From Bacillota bacterium (GTDB lineage Bacteria; Bacillota; Bacilli; Alicyclobacillales; SLC66): 6,197 nt of DNA. The position numbers were made by a program, and so were the translations under genes. The notes under the pieces are model-generated. The model made no database searches, was not told the DNA's origin, and saw only the letters and a program-made list of their open reading frames with translations. The DNA is taken from assembly GCA_021797415.1 (NCBI GenBank), contig JAJZZT010000386.1, positions 1-6,197 on the forward strand, written 5' to 3'. Below, in pieces: positions 3,900-6,197 of the stretch (position 1 is its first letter; each line of letters starts with the position of its first letter).

Positions 3900-4481
3900 T
3901 CACTGCGCCTGCAAAGAAGACTGGATCTCATGTCCCCGGCCCCATATCCGATTGCGCAACTCCACCGTCTGCAAAGCGATCTCCCGCCGTGTGGCCAGCA
4001 GGTGGGCGATCGACATATCGGCGGCCATGGCCGCCGCTTCCTCGATATCGCGCCAGGCAATCTCCCTCAGCCGGTCGACGCCCTCGTATTCCCGCGTCGG
4101 TTCCACCGCGTCCGCGACGTACAGAATCTGAGCCAGCAGGTCCATCTGCGGATGCCCCAGCGTATGCCACGCCACGGCATTGTGCACCGCAGCGCCTGCG
4201 GCTATGCCAAAATCGCGCTCCATGCGCGCGGCGCACAGCGGCCCATGCCATGTCTGCGGCGGACCGGGCGGCACAGCGAGCCCCGCCTGTGCGAACAGCG
4301 CGCGCAATTCAGGTTCCCGCACCTCGCGAAACATATCGTGCAGCCACGCGGCGGTCTCCGCGTCGCGGACAGAAGCGCCAAACCGCTCAGCCAAAGAGCG
4401 TGCCGCCTCCACGACTCCCCGGACATGCCGGAAACGGCGCTCGCTCAAGCGCAGCCTGGCGTCCATCTCCAGATCGTTCAC
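3900..4481 (-). CDS. yqeK: YqeK, HD-domain Ap4A hydrolase
   Basis: YqeK hydrolyses diadenosine tetraphosphate symmetrically to two ADP, using a dinuclear metal centre. The 193-aa protein (Bacillus about 186) shows the HD-superfamily ligands: H19 (RFRHVRGV), the HD pair H48-D49 (AAWLHDMFRE), H79 (TWHGPLCA), H106 (AVAWHTLGHPQM) and D124 (YVADAVEPTR). The last two blocks are signature stretches of this family. The start is GTG 4481. Its GTGA overlaps the nadD stop by four bases, with GAGGGGG 11 bases upstream, a typical coupled arrangement. The frame stays open upstream to 4577, but that would add 32 residues inside nadD that look like noise. ATG 4466 is an alternative without a proper ribosome-binding site. 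Confidence 0.92.
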   Translation of the reverse strand: MNDLEMDARLRLSERRFRHVRGVVEAARSLAERFGASVRDAETAAWLHDMFREVREPELRALFAQAGLAVPPGPPQTWHGPLCAARMERDFGIAAGAAVHNAVAWHTLGHPQMDLLAQILYVADAVEPTREYEGVDRLREIAWRDIEEAAAMAADMSIAHLLATRREIALQTVELRNRIWGRGHEIQSSLQAQ

Positions 4482-5080
4482 AGGCGGTACATCCCCCTCT
4501 CTTTGATGATGCGCCACACGCCGCCGGGCAACAATGGCTCCACGCGCAAATCCGCGGCAATGCGTCGACGAATCCAACTGCTCGCAATATCCAGCCCCGG
4601 CATCTCCAGAGAAACGGGCGACTGCCCATAGCGCCCGGCATGCTCCGCAGCCAGCGCGGACAGATCCTTGCCGGGCCTCGGCGCCGCCACCACTGTCAGG
4701 AGACGGCCCAATTCATCCGCTTCCCGCCAATTTGGAAAATCCTCCAACATATCGGCTCCCACCAACAAGAACAGAGGGCGTCGACCCTGTGCAAGAAAAA
4801 ACCGCACGGTATCCACGGTATAACTTGGACCGGGTCTCTGCGCTTCCACTGTCGACAGCACAAAATCAGGAAAACCCACAATCGCTTCTCTCACCATGGC
4901 AATCCGGTCCGCCAGCGGCGCGATGCCGACAGCCGGCTTGTGCGGCGGTACGGCGGCCGGTATGAAAGCCACCTGTCGCACGCCGAGCGTCTCACGCGCC
5001 ACCTCCGCCATCATCAGATGACCGACATGGGGCGGATCAAATGTGCCTCCGAACAAACACACCCCGTCTGAAGGTGCCAT
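4478..5080 (-). CDS. nadD: NadD, nicotinate-nucleotide adenylyltransferase
   Basis: NadD joins nicotinate mononucleotide with ATP to make deamido-NAD and pyrophosphate, the penultimate step of NAD synthesis. The 200-aa protein carries the nucleotidyltransferase signature GGTFDPPHVGH at 11-21 (H18 and H21 contact ATP phosphates). It also has PPHK at 45-48, PSYTVDT at 85-91, the GADML block at 108-112 with W118, and the C-terminal DIASSWIRRRI at 164-174 that completes the ATP site. Length and motif order are normal. ATG 5080 has GGCGGGTGG ten bases upstream. In Bacillus yhbY lies between aroE and nadD. Here only 88 bases separate them, and they hold a promoter instead. Confidence 0.95.
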   Translation of the reverse strand: MAPSDGVCLFGGTFDPPHVGHLMMAEVARETLGVRQVAFIPAAVPPHKPAVGIAPLADRIAMVREAIVGFPDFVLSTVEAQRPGPSYTVDTVRFFLAQGRRPLFLLVGADMLEDFPNWREADELGRLLTVVAAPRPGKDLSALAAEHAGRYGQSPVSLEMPGLDIASSWIRRRIAADLRVEPLLPGGVWRIIKERGMYRL

Positions 5081-5102
5081 CAGAGACCGACCACCCGCCT
5101 CA

Positions 5103-5144
5103 TGCGCGTCGCTCCGCTCACTCCTGCGGCGCTTCGCTCCTCGA
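5103..5144 (-). repeat. GAGCG-rich repeat in the nadD leader
   Basis: On the minus strand the leader after the nadD promoter contains GGAGCGAAGCG, then GGAGTGAGCGGAGCGAC, about 40 bases of imperfect repeats of the unit (G)GAGCG. It ends close to the nadD Shine-Dalgarno. No clean hairpin was found. It could be a low-complexity leader or a dispersed repeat. Confidence 0.4.
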
Positions 5145-5145
5145 A

Positions 5146-5172
5146 ATTATACCACAGCCTTCTCATGGTCAA
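5146..5172 (-). promoter_or_regulatory. Extended -10 promoter of the nadD-yqeK-rsfS-yqeM operon
   Basis: On the minus strand TGGTATAAT (5154-5146) is a perfect extended -10 element. TTGACC (5172-5167), one base off consensus, lies 15 bases further upstream. The spacer is short, but an extended -10 tolerates this. The -35 box overlaps the aroE stop codon (5171-5169). This allows the four-gene operon to be expressed separately from aroE. Confidence 0.72.
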
Positions 5173-6041
5173 TCTCCCGCAAATGCGCAATCGTGCGAGA
5201 GTTCCGCGCGAACGGCCGCGCGCATCTGCTCCACGGGAGCGGCCACGCCAAACCATTGTTCAAAGGCGCGCGCGCCCTGGTGCACGAGCATCCCCAGTCC
5301 GCCGTGAACACGCGCACCGCGCAGTTCGGCGGCTTCCAACAAAGGCGTCCGCTGCGGACGGTACACGATATCACTCACGATCAGGCGCGGCCCCAGACTG
5401 TCCGGCGCGCAGGGCATCATGCCCTCCCACCTTCCTTGCATGCCAAGTGGCGTGGTGTTCACCAGCAGGTCCACGAAGCGGGTGTCAAGCTGCGCCGTGG
5501 AGGCCGCGCGTACCTTTTGTCCCCCGTGATGGCGCGCCAGTACGGCGCAGAGCGCCTCTGCGCGCGCCGGATCGCGGTTGTACACGGTCAGATGTTCACA
5601 GCCTCCGCTCAACAGCGCGTCGCCCAAGGCGCGCGCCGCGCCGCCCGCCCCCAGCAGGGCCACCCGCAGCCCGGCGGGCGCCACGTCCAATTCTTCCTTC
5701 AGAGAATCCAGCCACCCGGCGCCGTCCGTATTGTCGCCGACCCATCGCCCTCCGTCGCGCAGCAGTGTGTTGACCGCACCGATCCGCGCCGCCGCAGGCA
5801 GCAGATCGTCCGCCGCCTCGCACGCCGCCTCTTTATGCGGAATCGTCACGTTCAGACCGCGAAACCCAAGCGTACCTGCGGCGGAAAGCGCCGCCGCAAA
5901 CGTCCCCGGCGCCACGTCAAACGCCAGATAGTCCCCGATCAGGCCAGTGGCGCAAAGAGCGGCGCGGTGCATCGCGGGGGAGAGCGAGTGACCCACGGGA
6001 TGCCCGAACACTGCCAGCAACGCCGCCTCACCCGTTCTCAT
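5169..6041 (-). CDS. aroE: AroE, shikimate dehydrogenase
   Basis: AroE reduces 3-dehydroshikimate to shikimate with NADPH, step four of aromatic amino-acid precursor synthesis. Numbered from ATG 6041 the protein is 290 aa, a normal length. The shikimate-binding region has GHSLSPAMH (17-25, with S19 and S21) and NVTIPHK (64-70, catalytic K70). AVNTLL follows (89-94), then DNTDGAGW (103-110, catalytic partner D106). The cofactor domain has the loop GAGGAARA (131-138) and NRD (155-157), where many NADP-dependent members have NRT or NRS. NTTPLGM (195-201) and the end motif GLGMLVHQGARAFEQW (248-263) are also present. A TTG immediately upstream (6044) is an alternative start. AAAGGGGAG lies 11 bases before the ATG and eight before the TTG. 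Context with nadD and yqeK matches the Bacillus yqe cluster. Confidence 0.95.
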   Translation of the reverse strand: MRTGEAALLAVFGHPVGHSLSPAMHRAALCATGLIGDYLAFDVAPGTFAAALSAAGTLGFRGLNVTIPHKEAACEAADDLLPAAARIGAVNTLLRDGGRWVGDNTDGAGWLDSLKEELDVAPAGLRVALLGAGGAARALGDALLSGGCEHLTVYNRDPARAEALCAVLARHHGGQKVRAASTAQLDTRFVDLLVNTTPLGMQGRWEGMMPCAPDSLGPRLIVSDIVYRPQRTPLLEAAELRGARVHGGLGMLVHQGARAFEQWFGVAAPVEQMRAAVRAELSHDCAFAGD

Positions 6042-6197
6042 CAAGGCCGCTTCTCCCCTTTGACACCCGGTCCGCCCCGCCGTTTTGCGCCGCCGCCGGA
6101 CTGCCGTGCAGAGTGCGGCCGCCCGACCGTCGCCGCAGTCCCATTGCGCACGGTTGCAACACCCGGCCTTCCCGCAGGACTGCCAGGTTGCGCGCCT
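6042..6197 (-). other. Unassigned right edge, possibly the 3' end of an upstream gene
   Basis: All three minus-strand frames are open or nearly open over these 156 bases, so coding cannot be settled. One frame ends in a TGA that overlaps the aroE ATG as TGATG, a common coupled arrangement, and would give a Gly/Arg/Lys-rich tail ending GVKGEKRP. A second frame (containing RNLAVLREGRVLQPCAMGL) runs about 16 bases into aroE before a TGA. In Bacillus the gene before aroE is yqeH, but no YqeH-like C-terminus was recognised. No promoter for aroE was identified here. Confidence 0.3.

Noticed and set aside
2625..4631. A 668-codon open frame on the plus strand, opposite yqeM, rsfS, yqeK and part of nadD
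   Set aside because: It lies wholly antisense to four genes with clear family motifs, is rich in Arg, His and Pro as expected of a GC-driven shadow frame, and shows no recognisable domain.
5102..5773. A 223-codon plus-strand frame opposite aroE
   Set aside because: The composition is almost entirely Arg, Pro and Ala, and the frame is antisense to the AroE active-site and cofactor motifs.

Overview
The window looks like chromosomal DNA from a moderately GC-rich Bacillales bacterium. The protein sequences and the yqe/com gene neighbourhood suggest something near Alicyclobacillaceae, but this is inference without a database search. Six of the seven genes are conserved Firmicutes genes. No insertion sequence, phage gene, CRISPR array, tRNA or rRNA was seen.

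Layout. Positions 1-187 hold a sigma-A type promoter and a well-conserved cyclic di-AMP (ydaO/yuaA class) riboswitch. It precedes a secreted cell-wall hydrolase of the NlpC/P60 family (+ strand, to 937). Convergent to it lies comEA (- strand, 983-1636), the DNA receptor for natural transformation. A 447-bp non-coding gap follows (1637-2083), rich in repeats and inverted repeats. It separates comEA from the divergent gene mntR (+, 2084-2533), a manganese-sensing repressor. From 2709 to the right edge everything is on the - strand, in transcription order: aroE (6041-5169), nadD (5080-4478), yqeK (4481-3900), rsfS (3857-3507) and yqeM (3473-2709). This matches the Bacillus aroE-nadD-yqeK-rsfS-yqeM order, except that yhbY is missing between aroE and nadD. 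comER is missing beside comEA, and mntR occupies that place. A promoter with a perfect extended -10 overlaps the aroE stop and can drive the nadD-yqeM operon on its own.

How the genes relate. The right-hand operon is housekeeping: NAD synthesis, Ap4A hydrolysis, ribosome silencing and a methyltransferase, with shikimate synthesis upstream. The left part is envelope biology: c-di-AMP-linked wall hydrolysis and DNA uptake.

The most unusual material is non-coding. Two short motifs recur between genes. Motif A (CCCTTTTTGAACA, often continuing as CTCTnnAAAGG) and motif B (GGACATGGGATAARGTCC) appear in the same order just ahead of the ribosome-binding sites of both comEA and mntR. A 119-nt near-palindrome (1902-2020) upstream of mntR shares an arm with a second, mutually exclusive hairpin. 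It could be a switch-like leader RNA or a miniature mobile element. At the riboswitch, a terminator-like hairpin uses a conserved piece of the aptamer itself, which would predict activation by ligand rather than the usual repression.
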